This document shows, piece after piece, positions 1 to 8,126 of a DNA stretch of 36,620 nucleotides. Below the pieces are notes generated by a model. That model made no database searches, had not been told where the DNA came from, and saw only the letters and a list, made by a program, of their open reading frames with translations. The DNA lies in NCBI GenBank assembly GCA_945877365.1, contig CAMCRV010000022.1, positions 1-36,620 of the forward strand, written 5' to 3'. Position 1 is the first letter of the stretch, and the number at the start of each line of letters is the position of its first letter. This DNA comes from an uncultured Clostridia bacterium (GTDB lineage Bacteria; Bacillota; Clostridia; Oscillospirales; Oscillospiraceae). The position numbers and the translations under genes were made by a program.

Positions 1-108
1 TTTCGGTCTCGGTAGTAGTTTTGGTCTCAGTGGTGGTCTCGGTCTTGGTGGTGGTTTCGGTCTCGGTAGTAGTTTTGGTCTCAGTGGTGGTCTCGGTCTT
101 GGTGGTGG
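1..108. repeat. Two perfect 54-bp tandem repeats
   Basis: Bases 1-54 and 55-108 are identical. Degenerate copies follow to about 165. The unit is 18 codons and keeps the minus frame open, encoding Thr/Glu/Lys-rich units. The array may continue beyond the window. Exact copies suggest recent expansion or contraction by slippage. Confidence 0.9.
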
Positions 109-334
109 TCTCGGTGGTGGCCTCGGTCTTGGTAGTGGTCTCGGTGGTGGTTTTGCTCTCGGAAGTGTTATTTTCTGTGTTGGTCACTGGTGTTTGCGGT
201 GCCTGAACAGTGGCAGGCGTCAGTTCTTCTTCCAGTGCTTCAACCCCTTCTGCACTGGCGGTCACACCCAGCGTCAGAGACAGGGCAGAGCCTGCCACCA
301 GACTGGCCAGAATTCTCTTTTGTCTTTCATCCAT
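1..334 (-). CDS. Secreted Thr-rich repeat protein, partial (C-terminus beyond the window)
   Basis: The frame opens with ATG at 332-334, preceded on the minus strand by a GGAGGGG ribosome binding site. It stays open to the window edge. Residues 1-28 look like a signal peptide: basic start (MDERQKR), a hydrophobic stretch, and a likely cleavage after ASA. The mature part begins acidic (EGVEALEEE) and then becomes almost pure Thr/Glu/Lys in TTTET and TTTKTE units, as in extended stalks or linkers of Gram-positive surface proteins. It lies 25 nt after the K+ channel gene on the same strand, so it probably ends that operon. No enzymatic domain is visible, and the missing C-terminus could hold an anchor or functional domain. 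The coding call is good; the function is unknown. Confidence 0.72.
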   Translation of the reverse strand, partial: MDERQKRILASLVAGSALSLTLGVTASAEGVEALEEELTPATVQAPQTPVTNTENNTSESKTTTETTTKTEATTETTTKTETTTETKTTTETETTTKTETTTETKTTTETE

Positions 335-359
335 AAGAAGCCCCTCCTTCTCTAGTCTG

Positions 360-1910
360 TTAAAAAAGGCTGTGAATCAATTCCCATGCGTAGTCATCCT
401 TGGCCTGATCGGTCAAAGTCAGGTCATCAAAGGGAACCATCAGCGGATGCAGCCGCCGGGGGTTGTCCCGGACGGGTGCATAGCGCCAGTTGTACATGGC
501 GTGGAACCGCACCCAGCGGTCGTGTTCAATCCGCCGGCACAGATCCGGCTGGGTCTGCCGCAGCTCCAGAAACCGTTCATAAGCCCGGCGCAGCTGCTCC
601 GGCGTGAACTCCGTCAGGGTGTCATCCTCCAAAAGGTAGCGCAGCTTGGTGCGCAGATGGTTGGCCGAGGCCATATTGGACCGGCGCAGGAAGGGGCTGA
701 GCTCCTCCCATGCCGGGGCGTTTCCGCCGCAGGCTGCCCGGTAATTTTCATTCATCTGTCTGGCCACCCGCTCCAGACCGGCGTGGAGAACTGCCTCCGG
801 GGTGAACACCTCGCTGTCGGTTCCGAACACCGTCAGGCCATCCTCCAGATGGGAGCGGCAGTACAGGTGCACCTTTGCCGTGACGGGAAACCAGATTTTC
901 AGCCGGCGGCAGATATCCGTATTCTCGCCCTCGTCGTCGGCACACAGGATAATCCTGTCCGCGCTCAGCAGCAGGGCTTCGTCAGAATTCCAGGGCTGCT
1001 GATGGAGAATCAGGCTGTCCCGTTGGGCAGCAGGGGCGCCGATGCTGATGGAGGTGCCCAGATGGGGATGATCCAGCAGAAAATCCCCAGTATCCCCGAA
1101 CACATGATACTCCGTCACCCGGACGGGAGAGAAGATGTTGGTCAGCAGTCCCTGCTCCAGCAGCTCCCGCCCCAGGGAGCCGAAGCCCACCAGCAGAACC
1201 CGATGCTCTCCGGCAGTCAGGGGATAGCGCTGCCAGTACATACAGGCGCAGGCTCCGCTTCGGTCAAAAAACTGCAGCTCCGGGTTCAGGTTCTCCGGCA
1301 CACGGGCCGTCTGGCAGATGACCCGGACACCGGCCGGGACATCCATCCGGGTCAGCTGCTCCTCTGCGTCCTCCCCGGTAAAAATCACGGTGGGATGGGG
1401 ACTTTCTTCGGGAATCAGCGTCAGAATCTCTTCCGGAGACATATCCATGGCGATCCGGCTGGGATCATTGGCACCCACACTGCCCGCTTCCCCAAACAGG
1501 CACAGTGCCTCCGGCGTTTCCGCCAGAATATTGTCGGACAGGGCTTTTGCAGCACCGTCAGCACGGGGAAAGATGTATATGGGGCGTTGCCCGGCTCTGC
1601 GGATTCGGAACCGGGGCACGCCTGCACCGGTGAACCAGCTGACGCCGAAGGAAATCATGGCTGTCAGCGCTCCGGCGGACAGCAGCAGGAACAACGCGCC
1701 GATCACCCGTCCCGCCCCGGTGACCGGGGCAGCGTCGCCATAGCCCACGGTGGTCATGGTCACGAGGGAATACCAGATGGCCTGCCCCATCGTAGTGATG
1801 GTGGCCCCGGCCTCCGCAGGAGCAGCGGATTCCACCGCCACCAGCAGGCACAGCAGCAGAAAATAGACTGCAACTGCCCCGGCAATCCAGATTGAGCGGT
1901 GCTTTTTCAT
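360..1910 (-). CDS. Two-TM potassium channel with NAD-binding-like region and C-terminal RyR-like domain
   Basis: A 516-residue membrane protein, probably a ligand-gated K+ channel. TM1 is about residues 7-26, the pore helix and selectivity filter TVGYGD are at 54-59, and TM2 is about 66-95. This is the KcsA/MthK-type pore. The cytoplasmic part has a Rossmann-type glycine motif (LLVGFGSLG) in mid-protein, as in TrkA-N/RCK domains. The last about 60 residues (EHDRW, NWRYAPVRD, HPLMVPFDDL, KDDY) match the pattern of bacterial RyR domains. ATG at 1908-1910 is chosen because AGGAG sits 8 nt upstream; a GTG nine bases earlier overlaps that site. The upstream gene stops 5 nt before the start, so the two are probably co-translated. 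The pore call is secure, RyR is likely by motif, and the ligand is unknown. Confidence 0.88.
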   Translation of the reverse strand: MKKHRSIWIAGAVAVYFLLLCLLVAVESAAPAEAGATITTMGQAIWYSLVTMTTVGYGDAAPVTGAGRVIGALFLLLSAGALTAMISFGVSWFTGAGVPRFRIRRAGQRPIYIFPRADGAAKALSDNILAETPEALCLFGEAGSVGANDPSRIAMDMSPEEILTLIPEESPHPTVIFTGEDAEEQLTRMDVPAGVRVICQTARVPENLNPELQFFDRSGACACMYWQRYPLTAGEHRVLLVGFGSLGRELLEQGLLTNIFSPVRVTEYHVFGDTGDFLLDHPHLGTSISIGAPAAQRDSLILHQQPWNSDEALLLSADRIILCADDEGENTDICRRLKIWFPVTAKVHLYCRSHLEDGLTVFGTDSEVFTPEAVLHAGLERVARQMNENYRAACGGNAPAWEELSPFLRRSNMASANHLRTKLRYLLEDDTLTEFTPEQLRRAYERFLELRQTQPDLCRRIEHDRWVRFHAMYNWRYAPVRDNPRRLHPLMVPFDDLTLTDQAKDDYAWELIHSLF

Positions 1911-1915
1911 TTTTC

Positions 1916-3781
1916 TCACTCCTTTGCTGCCCGCAGGACATTGGGCAGTGCCAGAACATTGCGGACATCCATGTCCTTATAATCGACGAATCTGCCGGTG
2001 AAGCTCTCCTCTATGCGGCTGAGCTTTTCCAGATCCTCCCAGCTGCACAGGCAGGCGTGCATCCGGTGCGGCAGATCCTTGGTGATCCGGAATCTGGAGC
2101 TGCCCTTTTCCGCCACCTCAGCCTGATAGCGCCGGCCCCGGGCCCGGAGAACCTCCTCCGGCATCCCCACAAAGCCCATGGAATAATGGAAGGCGCACCA
2201 GCGAAGATGCTCGGTGATACCCAGATTTTCCAGCAGCTCCGGGCTCTTGTTCTGCCAGCTGTCGGCATCCAGAGCATCCTCTGTGGTTCCGCTGATCCGC
2301 AGGAAGGCGCGGATAAAGTCGGCGGATGCCCGGCTGGACTCCCGGCTGAAATAGTCGCAGCCTGCCCAGGCCTGCTGGGGGGTGATGTTTTTGTCGTTGA
2401 CATAGCTGTAGTTCAGCATCATAGCCATCCGGTCGCAGGCATCGGAGCCGATGACCCCGGCACTGCACACATTGCGGTATTGCAGCGGCTCTCCCGGGCG
2501 GGCGCACCAGGAAATGCTCCTGCCGGAGCACAGGCACACCGCGGCATCGCAGCCCAGCTGCGCCAGAAATGCGCTGATTTCGCAGACCAGCTCATTATCC
2601 CTGGCCAGACTTCCGGTGCACACCACCACATAGCGCATGGTGGCTGCGTGGCTGCGCAGATAGCTGTAAAAATCCCGGCCTTTGGCATCCGCATCGTGGA
2701 ACTGGATATCATATGCCTCCACCAGTCCGGGATAGCTGTTGCAGAAGTAGCCGTTCTCATCCTGAACTCTGGGGGAAAACACCGCAGCCCGGAAATGGCT
2801 GCCTACAAACTGGGCATTGCGGATCAGATACCGCAGCACCGTGCGGCCTGTCTTTCCGAAGCCCACAACAACGGCGTCAAAATCTCCCTGAGCGCTGCCG
2901 TCATCGTTGAAGTTCAGTTTTTCGCAGGGGGGCATGGACTGCATCAGCAGCCGGGCTGCCAGAGAGGCGTTGGTGAAATTCCGCACATCGCTGTAGCCAT
3001 AACGGTCTGCGGTTCGGGCAAGGCCGCTTTCCACGCTGTCGTCGGCGCTGCGCATCACCAGCCGGGCTTCCTCCGTATCCACTCCTGCCTGGCGCATGGC
3101 CTCCAGCAGCGCCGAGGCGTAGGCCTGATTCCGGTTACCGTCGGCATCCAGGGCATAGAGGGTCAGCCTGGGCTTTCCTGTCTGGGCGCCAAGGCTCTTC
3201 AGAAATTTCCTGTCCGGGTTCAGGGCGGAATAATCCGAGCGCACCAATCCCCCGGCGGCATTGATGGCAGCTTCGCAGGCGGTATCGGGCTTGCTGCCCA
3301 CATAGATAATGTTATGGATACCCTCCGCCATCAGGCTGCGGCCGAATTCCACGGTATCGTCATTGATACCATAGATAATCACCGAGTCGCCGTAGCGCTG
3401 GAGCCAGAACTTCAGCCGTCTCAGGGCGGCGGCGCCCAGGGTGGTGATGGCAGCGCTGGTGGTGGTGTAGAAGGCCATCAGATGCACCAGCCAGAACAGA
3501 ATCAGGGCCGGACGATGACCAAAAATGGGAGCTGCGCTGACTTCGGCAAAGTTGGGGACACCGGCATACATCCGGCAGACATTCAAGACCGTGCGGATCA
3601 CCTGCTGCACAGGGTCATCCAGGACACAGGCAAAGCCGATGCCATACAGCACAAGTCCTCCTGCCGCCGAAAACAGCGCGCAGAAGCCGATGAGCTGTTT
3701 GGCGAATTTAGGCTTCGCCGCAAGGGTCAGAATCATTGCGCAGAACACCAGTACAGAGAACAAAATAACAGCAGCAGTCAT
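1916..3781 (-). CDS. Membrane protein with NAD-binding-like domains and divergent RyR-like C-terminus
   Basis: A 621-residue protein. The first about 135 residues contain roughly four hydrophobic segments (for example ILFSVLVFCAMILTL and LILFWLVHLMAFYTT). A large cytoplasmic part has two Rossmann-like starts, VIIYGINDDTVEFG and VVVGFGKTGRTV, resembling tandem TrkA-N/RCK modules. No TVGYGD filter is present, so it is not itself a typical channel pore. The C-terminus (EHLRWCAFHY, HACLCSWEDLEKL, YKDMD) looks like a diverged RyR-type domain matching the end of the next gene. ATG at 3779-3781 has GGAGG 8 nt upstream; a GTG nine bases earlier overlaps it. I infer a regulatory or sensing partner of the channel, but this is untested. 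Confidence 0.8.
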   Translation of the reverse strand: MTAAVILFSVLVFCAMILTLAAKPKFAKQLIGFCALFSAAGGLVLYGIGFACVLDDPVQQVIRTVLNVCRMYAGVPNFAEVSAAPIFGHRPALILFWLVHLMAFYTTTSAAITTLGAAALRRLKFWLQRYGDSVIIYGINDDTVEFGRSLMAEGIHNIIYVGSKPDTACEAAINAAGGLVRSDYSALNPDRKFLKSLGAQTGKPRLTLYALDADGNRNQAYASALLEAMRQAGVDTEEARLVMRSADDSVESGLARTADRYGYSDVRNFTNASLAARLLMQSMPPCEKLNFNDDGSAQGDFDAVVVGFGKTGRTVLRYLIRNAQFVGSHFRAAVFSPRVQDENGYFCNSYPGLVEAYDIQFHDADAKGRDFYSYLRSHAATMRYVVVCTGSLARDNELVCEISAFLAQLGCDAAVCLCSGRSISWCARPGEPLQYRNVCSAGVIGSDACDRMAMMLNYSYVNDKNITPQQAWAGCDYFSRESSRASADFIRAFLRISGTTEDALDADSWQNKSPELLENLGITEHLRWCAFHYSMGFVGMPEEVLRARGRRYQAEVAEKGSSRFRITKDLPHRMHACLCSWEDLEKLSRIEESFTGRFVDYKDMDVRNVLALPNVLRAAKE

Positions 3782-3805
3782 AGGCGACACCTCCCAGTTT
3801 GTAAT

Positions 3806-3834
3806 ATTATACCATATTTTGCTCTGGTTGAAAA
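3806..3834 (-). promoter_or_regulatory. Sigma-A-type promoter of the channel operon
   Basis: On the minus strand the -35 is TTTTCA (3829-3834), then a 17-nt spacer and a perfect TATAAT -10 (3806-3811), about 25 nt before the start codon. Confidence 0.7.
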
Positions 3835-3917
3835 GTGGAATGTGTCATTTTATTTTACAATTTGTCATTTTTGAAAAGTCCGAACCAAAAAAGCAGTCAG
3901 ATTTTGCCGCCGGTATC

Positions 3918-3946
3918 TTGCGCCGGGCTTTCCGCCGTGGTAGAAT
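3918..3946 (+). promoter_or_regulatory. Promoter of the GT2-MarR gene
   Basis: TTGCGC (3918-3923), 17-nt spacer, TAGAAT (3941-3946). A strong AAAGGAG ribosome binding site follows at 3964-3970, before the ATG at 3979. Confidence 0.6.
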
Positions 3947-3978
3947 AATGCAGATATTTTTCCCAAAGGAGTAGCACT

Positions 3979-5298
3979 ATGAGCCCCACCGTCAGTATCA
4001 TCGTCCCGGTCTATAACGCAGAGCGTACCATCCGCCGCTGTATCGACAGTATTCTGAATCAGGAATACGCCGATTTTGAGCTGCTGCTGGTGGATGACGG
4101 CAGCGCGGATCACTCCGGCTCCGTCTGCGACGAATACGCCTCCCAGGACAGCCGGGTTCGGGTTTTCCACAAGGCCAACAGCGGCGTTTCCTCCAGCCGG
4201 AATCTGGCGCTGGATCATGCCCGGGGGGAATATCTTCAGTTTCTGGACAGCGACGACTGGATCACCCCCGATGCCACCCGGTCGCTGGTACGAGCCATGG
4301 AAGCTCAGCCCTGCGACATGGTGATCTCCGACTTCTACCGGGTGGTGGGGGAGCGGGTCTGCCAGAAGGGGGACATTGACGAGGACGGAGTGATGACCCG
4401 GGAGGAATTCGCCGCCCACATGATGGAGGCTCCTGCCGACTTCTACTACGGCGTGCTGTGGAACAAGCTCTACCGCCGCTCCATTGTGGAGGCGCATCAT
4501 CTGCGGATGGATCCTGAGATCAGCTGGTGCGAGGATTTCATGTTCAATCTGGAATACATCCGCCATGCCCAGCTTTTCCGGGCTATCCAGATCCCCATTT
4601 ACTATTATGTAAAAACCAAAGGCTCCCTGGCCTCCCAGAGCCTGACCATCAGCCAGACCGTGAAAATGAAGCTGACGGTTTTTGAATACTACCATCGGTT
4701 TTTCAAAACGGTTCTGGACGAGGAGGAATACGAACGGTGCCGCCTGAAGGTCTACCGGTTTCTGGTGGATGCAGCCGGCGACGGCTCCGTGCCCCCGGCT
4801 GGGCTTTCCAATTCCCGGAAGCTGGGAGACGAGCGGATGCAGGTCTGTCCCCATGTGCTGCAGGGTGAGGGGGTGCTGTACGATGCCTTCCGGGAGCGGA
4901 AGCTGCTGGACCGGTATCTGGAAACCGCCGCCCTGAAAAACGATCTGGCGCTGTCCGATGCCAGGCTGCTGCTGGCGCTGTGGGAGCTGAATTTCCAGCC
5001 CACCCGCCAGGAGGCTGCGGATTTTGCCAACCTGCCCCGGAGCGCCTTCTCTCTCTCCCTGAAAAAGCTCACCGGCCGCGGTCTTTTGAAGGTCACGGAT
5101 GTCCGCCGTGGGAAGGAGCAGCTCCGGCGGATGGACATCTTCTTTGCGGAAGCGGCAAAGCCGGTTCTGGCGGATCTTCAAATGGCCCGGCAGGACTATG
5201 AAGCCGCCCGTCTGGCCTCCCTTCTGCCCGAGGAGCTGGCTCAGCACAGCCTTTTGTCCGAAAAGATTCAAGCCCATATTCGGGATATTTTGCAATAA
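3979..5298 (+). CDS. GT2 glycosyltransferase fused to a MarR-like winged helix
   Basis: A 439-residue protein. The N-terminal domain (about 1-215) is a typical GT-A family 2 glycosyltransferase: VSIIVPVYNAE at 5-15, the nucleotide-binding DDG at 39-41, and the metal-binding DSDD at 90-93. It would transfer a sugar from a nucleotide donor onto a polysaccharide or surface acceptor. From about residue 295 the protein changes character. Residues 325-385 (RLLLALWEL, TRQEAADFANLPRSAFS, LKKLTGRGLL, followed by a basic wing) read like a MarR DNA-binding domain, then a long terminal helix. No stop or frameshift separates the parts. It has its own promoter and terminator and converges on the wbp operon. 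The enzyme call is strong. DNA binding is inferred, and no such fusion is familiar to me. Confidence 0.85.
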   Translation: MSPTVSIIVPVYNAERTIRRCIDSILNQEYADFELLLVDDGSADHSGSVCDEYASQDSRVRVFHKANSGVSSSRNLALDHARGEYLQFLDSDDWITPDATRSLVRAMEAQPCDMVISDFYRVVGERVCQKGDIDEDGVMTREEFAAHMMEAPADFYYGVLWNKLYRRSIVEAHHLRMDPEISWCEDFMFNLEYIRHAQLFRAIQIPIYYYVKTKGSLASQSLTISQTVKMKLTVFEYYHRFFKTVLDEEEYERCRLKVYRFLVDAAGDGSVPPAGLSNSRKLGDERMQVCPHVLQGEGVLYDAFRERKLLDRYLETAALKNDLALSDARLLLALWELNFQPTRQEAADFANLPRSAFSLSLKKLTGRGLLKVTDVRRGKEQLRRMDIFFAEAAKPVLADLQMARQDYEAARLASLLPEELAQHSLLSEKIQAHIRDILQ

Positions 5299-5322
5299 AA
5301 CGGATTGCGCAGAACCGAATAT

Positions 5323-5354
5323 AAAAAATCCGGCTCCCACGAGCCGGATTTTTT
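5323..5354. terminator. Bidirectional Rho-independent terminator
   Basis: A perfect 14-bp stem (AAAAAATCCGGCTC at 5323-5336, loop CCAC, complement to 5354) is A-rich on one side and T-rich on the other. It lies between the convergent GT2-MarR gene and the end of the wbp operon, so it can end both transcripts. Confidence 0.92.
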
Positions 5355-5356
5355 CG

Positions 5357-6481
5357 TTACAAATTCTCCAGAACGGCCTTGCAGATAGTCTCCACATCCG
5401 TCTCTTCCAGATAGGGATGCATGGGAAGCGCCAGAACCGTCCGGCACAGCTTCTCCGTATTGGGACACTGAAGCGCATAGGGAAGGTCTGCAAAGGCGCC
5501 CTGCTGATGCATCCCTCTGGGGTAGTAGATCATGGTGGGGATTCCCTGTGCCTTCAGCGCCTGCTGCAAGGCATCCCGGCTGCCGTCGTCCGGCAGCTGG
5601 ATGGTGTACTGCGCCCAGCTGGAATAGAAGCCGGAGAGCACCACAGGGGTCTTGACTGCCCCGGACAGACGGGCATTGTACCACCCGGCGGCACGGTTTA
5701 CGGCCTCCAGTTCCTTTTCGGCGAAAGCATCCAGCTTCACCTCCAGCACGGCGGCCTGCAGAGTATCCAGCCGGGAATTCATGCCGATGCGGATGTTGTT
5801 GTACTTGTCCTCGCCGCTCTTGCCGTGGATGCACAGGGAGCGGATCAGGGCAGCGGCGTCATCGTCGTTGGTGAATACCGCGCCGCCGTCGCCGTAGCAG
5901 CCCAGAGGCTTGGCCGGGAAGAAGGAGGTGGTGGCAATGTGGCCGAAGGAGCAGGCCATCCGCTCCCCGATTCTGCCGCCGAAGCCCTGAGCCCCGTCCT
6001 CAATGAGAACCAGACCGTATTTTTCCGCAATGGCAGAAATGGCAGTGTAGTCCGCCGGCTGTCCAAACAGATCCACCGCCACAATGGCCTTGGGGATCAG
6101 CTTTCCTTCCGCAATTACCTTCTCAATGGCGGCTTCCAGAGCCTTGGGGCAGATATTGAAGGTGTCCATGTCCACATCCACAAAGATGTTGGTGGCTCCC
6201 AGATCTGCTACCGTCTCTGCGGTGGAGAAGAAGGTGAAGTCCGGCACAAACACGGCGTGACCCTTGCCGATGCCGCAGGCCATTTCTGCCAGCTTCAGAG
6301 CATCCGTTCCGTTGGCGCAGGTGATGCAGTGCTTCACCCCCACATACTCTGCCAGCTTCTTTTCCAGTGCCTTAACCTGAGCGCCGGAGATAAAATTGGC
6401 ATCCGTCAGCACCTTGCCCACTGCTGCATCCATCTGGGGCTTCAGCACCTGATACTGCTTCTGTAAATCCCGAAATTGCAT
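5357..6481 (-). CDS. wbpE: DegT/DnrJ/EryC1/StrS aminotransferase, WbpE type
   Basis: A 374-residue PLP-dependent sugar aminotransferase. Expected reaction: glutamate-dependent amination at C3 of UDP-3-keto-GlcNAcA to give UDP-GlcNAc(3NH2)A. Visible features are the ANGTDAL segment (56-62), the cofactor-contacting IEDGAQGFGG (160-169) and the PLP-lysine segment SFFPAKPLG with Lys191. Length is normal for the family. It is the last gene of the operon: the start follows the wbpD stop by one base, and the gene ends at the shared terminator. DegT family members are hard to separate by sequence, but adjacent wbpA, wbpI, wbpB and wbpD make WbpE the best assignment. Confidence 0.88.
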   Translation of the reverse strand: MQFRDLQKQYQVLKPQMDAAVGKVLTDANFISGAQVKALEKKLAEYVGVKHCITCANGTDALKLAEMACGIGKGHAVFVPDFTFFSTAETVADLGATNIFVDVDMDTFNICPKALEAAIEKVIAEGKLIPKAIVAVDLFGQPADYTAISAIAEKYGLVLIEDGAQGFGGRIGERMACSFGHIATTSFFPAKPLGCYGDGGAVFTNDDDAAALIRSLCIHGKSGEDKYNNIRIGMNSRLDTLQAAVLEVKLDAFAEKELEAVNRAAGWYNARLSGAVKTPVVLSGFYSSWAQYTIQLPDDGSRDALQQALKAQGIPTMIYYPRGMHQQGAFADLPYALQCPNTEKLCRTVLALPMHPYLEETDVETICKAVLENL

Positions 6482-6482
6482 T

Positions 6483-7049
6483 CTACTCTACCTCCACAAG
6501 ACCCTGAGCTTCCTCCCGGTAGCGGCGTGCGCATACCGGGCAGGTCATTCCCTCTTTCAAAACCGCGCCGCATTCGCAGACCCAGCCCATCTGCCGGGCA
6601 GGAATCCCAGCCATCAGGGCGTGATCCTTCACATCCTTTGTCACCACCGCGCCGGAGGCAATCATAGCCCAGCGGCCGATGGTGTGTCCGCAGACGATAG
6701 TGGCGTTGGCGCCGATGGAAGCGCCGGTTTTCAGCAGGGTCTTTTTATAGCCTGCCGGCCCCTTGGGATACTTCGCCCGGGGGGTCAGGTCGTTGGTGAA
6801 TACGCAGGAGGGGCCGCAGAACACATAGTCCTGAAGCTCCACCCCCTCGTACACCGATACATTGTTCTGCAATTTGCAGCCGTCGCCGATGGTGACATGG
6901 TTGGAGATGTTCACATTCTGCCCCAGCGAGCAGTTCTTTCCCAGAACCGCCCCCTTCTGAATGTGGCAGAAGTGCCAGATTCTGGTGCCCTCTCCAATCT
7001 GCACGCCCTCATCCACATAGCTGCTTTCGTGCACAAAAAAGTTTCCCAT
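6483..7049 (-). CDS. wbpD: Hexapeptide-repeat N-acetyltransferase, WbpD type
   Basis: A 188-residue left-handed beta-helix acetyltransferase. Repeated IGEGTRIWH, VLGKNCSLGQN and VTIGDGCKLQN hexapeptides are followed by the VCEGVEL-like loop and the FTNDLTPRAKYPKG segment typical of WbpD/WlbB enzymes. It would acetylate the 3-amino group made by WbpE using acetyl-CoA, giving UDP-GlcNAc3NAcA. The C-terminus carries four cysteines (CEC, then CPVC) resembling a small zinc ribbon. The start ATG overlaps the wbpB stop by one base (TAATG), showing tight coupling. Confidence 0.9.
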   Translation of the reverse strand: MGNFFVHESSYVDEGVQIGEGTRIWHFCHIQKGAVLGKNCSLGQNVNISNHVTIGDGCKLQNNVSVYEGVELQDYVFCGPSCVFTNDLTPRAKYPKGPAGYKKTLLKTGASIGANATIVCGHTIGRWAMIASGAVVTKDVKDHALMAGIPARQMGWVCECGAVLKEGMTCPVCARRYREEAQGLVEVE

Positions 7050-8122
7050 TAAAAAGTACCTGCCATGTCCGTGCTGGCAAAATCCGTCAGAGGCAGTTTC
7101 ACCGGCAGGCCGGTTTTCTGGCTCTTGTAGATGGCCAGAATGATTTCCAGCGCATTGCGGCCTGCCACGGCATCGATATAGGGTGCTCTGTCCTCTTCAA
7201 TAGCCTGCACCATATCGGCAAACAGGCCGGTGTGACCGTTGCCGTAGACATTGCTGGTGGCCTCCTTCAGATTCTTGTTGGCGGCATCTGCCTCGGTCTC
7301 GTCGGCAAAGTCCCACACATCGATGTTGTTGGTGGAGGTGCCGCCGATTTTCACCGTGCCGGTTTCTCCGAAGAGGTACAGGGTCTCCTCCAGATTTTTG
7401 GGGAAGACATTGGTGGTTCCCTCGATGGTGCCGATGGCGCCGTTTTTGAACTTCAGCACCGCCATGCCCACATCCTCAGCTTCCAGATAATCGTGGAACT
7501 GCTGACGGGTCACGCCGTAAACCTCCTCCACCTCGTCCCCCAGCATCCAGCGCAGCAGATCCACGCCATGGATGCACTGGTTCATCAGGCAGCCGCCGTC
7601 CTGTGCCCAGGTGCCCCGCCAGGGAGCCTGGGTGTAGTAGCCCCGGTTCCGGTTCCAGCGCACATGGACGGAGCCATGGGACAGCCGCCCGAACCGGCCT
7701 GCCTCCAGAGCCGCCCGGGTCTTCTGCACCGCCACATTGAACCGGTTCTGATGGCAGGCTGCCACCTTCACATGCTTTTCCCGGCTGCGGCGGATGATTT
7801 CGTCTGCCTCCGCCATGCTCATGGCCATGGGCTTTTCGATGATCACATGGATGCCCCGGTCAATGCAGGCCAGTGCAATCTGTCCATGGATGCCGGACTC
7901 CGTGGCGATGCTCACCAGCGTGGGCTTCACCTCGTCCAGCATTTTGATATAGTCGGTATACCGGGCGATGGAAGAATCCTGCTCCAGTCCGTGCTTGGCA
8001 AGTACATTTTCCATGGCCTCCGGCAGAATATCGCAGACTGCGGCAATTTCCAGATGGTTGTTTTTGGCTGCCAGAATATGGTTGGTAGAAATTCTGCCGC
8101 AGCCGATCAGGGCATATCTCAT
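7049..8122 (-). CDS. wbpB: Gfo/Idh/MocA-family dehydrogenase, WbpB type
   Basis: A 357-residue NAD-dependent oxidoreductase. The N-terminus ALIGCGRIS (4-12) is the dinucleotide-binding loop and EKP at 96-98 is the Gfo/Idh/MocA signature. Expected reaction: oxidation of UDP-GlcNAcA at C3 to the 3-keto sugar, paired with WbpE. ATG at 8120-8122 is chosen because the Rossmann motif begins four residues later. The frame stays open upstream into wbpI, but that extension is antisense-like and lacks a domain. The gap to wbpI is 4 nt and the gene shares TAATG with wbpD. Confidence 0.9.
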   Translation of the reverse strand: MRYALIGCGRISTNHILAAKNNHLEIAAVCDILPEAMENVLAKHGLEQDSSIARYTDYIKMLDEVKPTLVSIATESGIHGQIALACIDRGIHVIIEKPMAMSMAEADEIIRRSREKHVKVAACHQNRFNVAVQKTRAALEAGRFGRLSHGSVHVRWNRNRGYYTQAPWRGTWAQDGGCLMNQCIHGVDLLRWMLGDEVEEVYGVTRQQFHDYLEAEDVGMAVLKFKNGAIGTIEGTTNVFPKNLEETLYLFGETGTVKIGGTSTNNIDVWDFADETEADAANKNLKEATSNVYGNGHTGLFADMVQAIEEDRAPYIDAVAGRNALEIILAIYKSQKTGLPVKLPLTDFASTDMAGTF

Positions 8123-8126
8123 GTCT

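Noticed and set aside
1..165. CRISPR-like tandem repeats
   Set aside because: The repeats are directly adjacent without unique spacers and encode a Thr-rich protein.
21..206. Plus-strand frame of Val/Ser repeats
   Set aside because: It is the reverse reading of the Thr-rich minus-strand repeats, has no ribosome binding site, and the minus frame has a signal peptide and a good start.
210..3874. Long plus-strand open frames opposite the channel operon
   Set aside because: GC-rich third positions leave the antisense strand open. The translations are Pro/Gly/His/Gln-rich with no domain, while the minus strand has clear motifs.
3865..5493. Long minus-strand frame opposite the GT2-MarR gene
   Set aside because: Antisense of a clear glycosyltransferase, and it crosses a perfect terminator.
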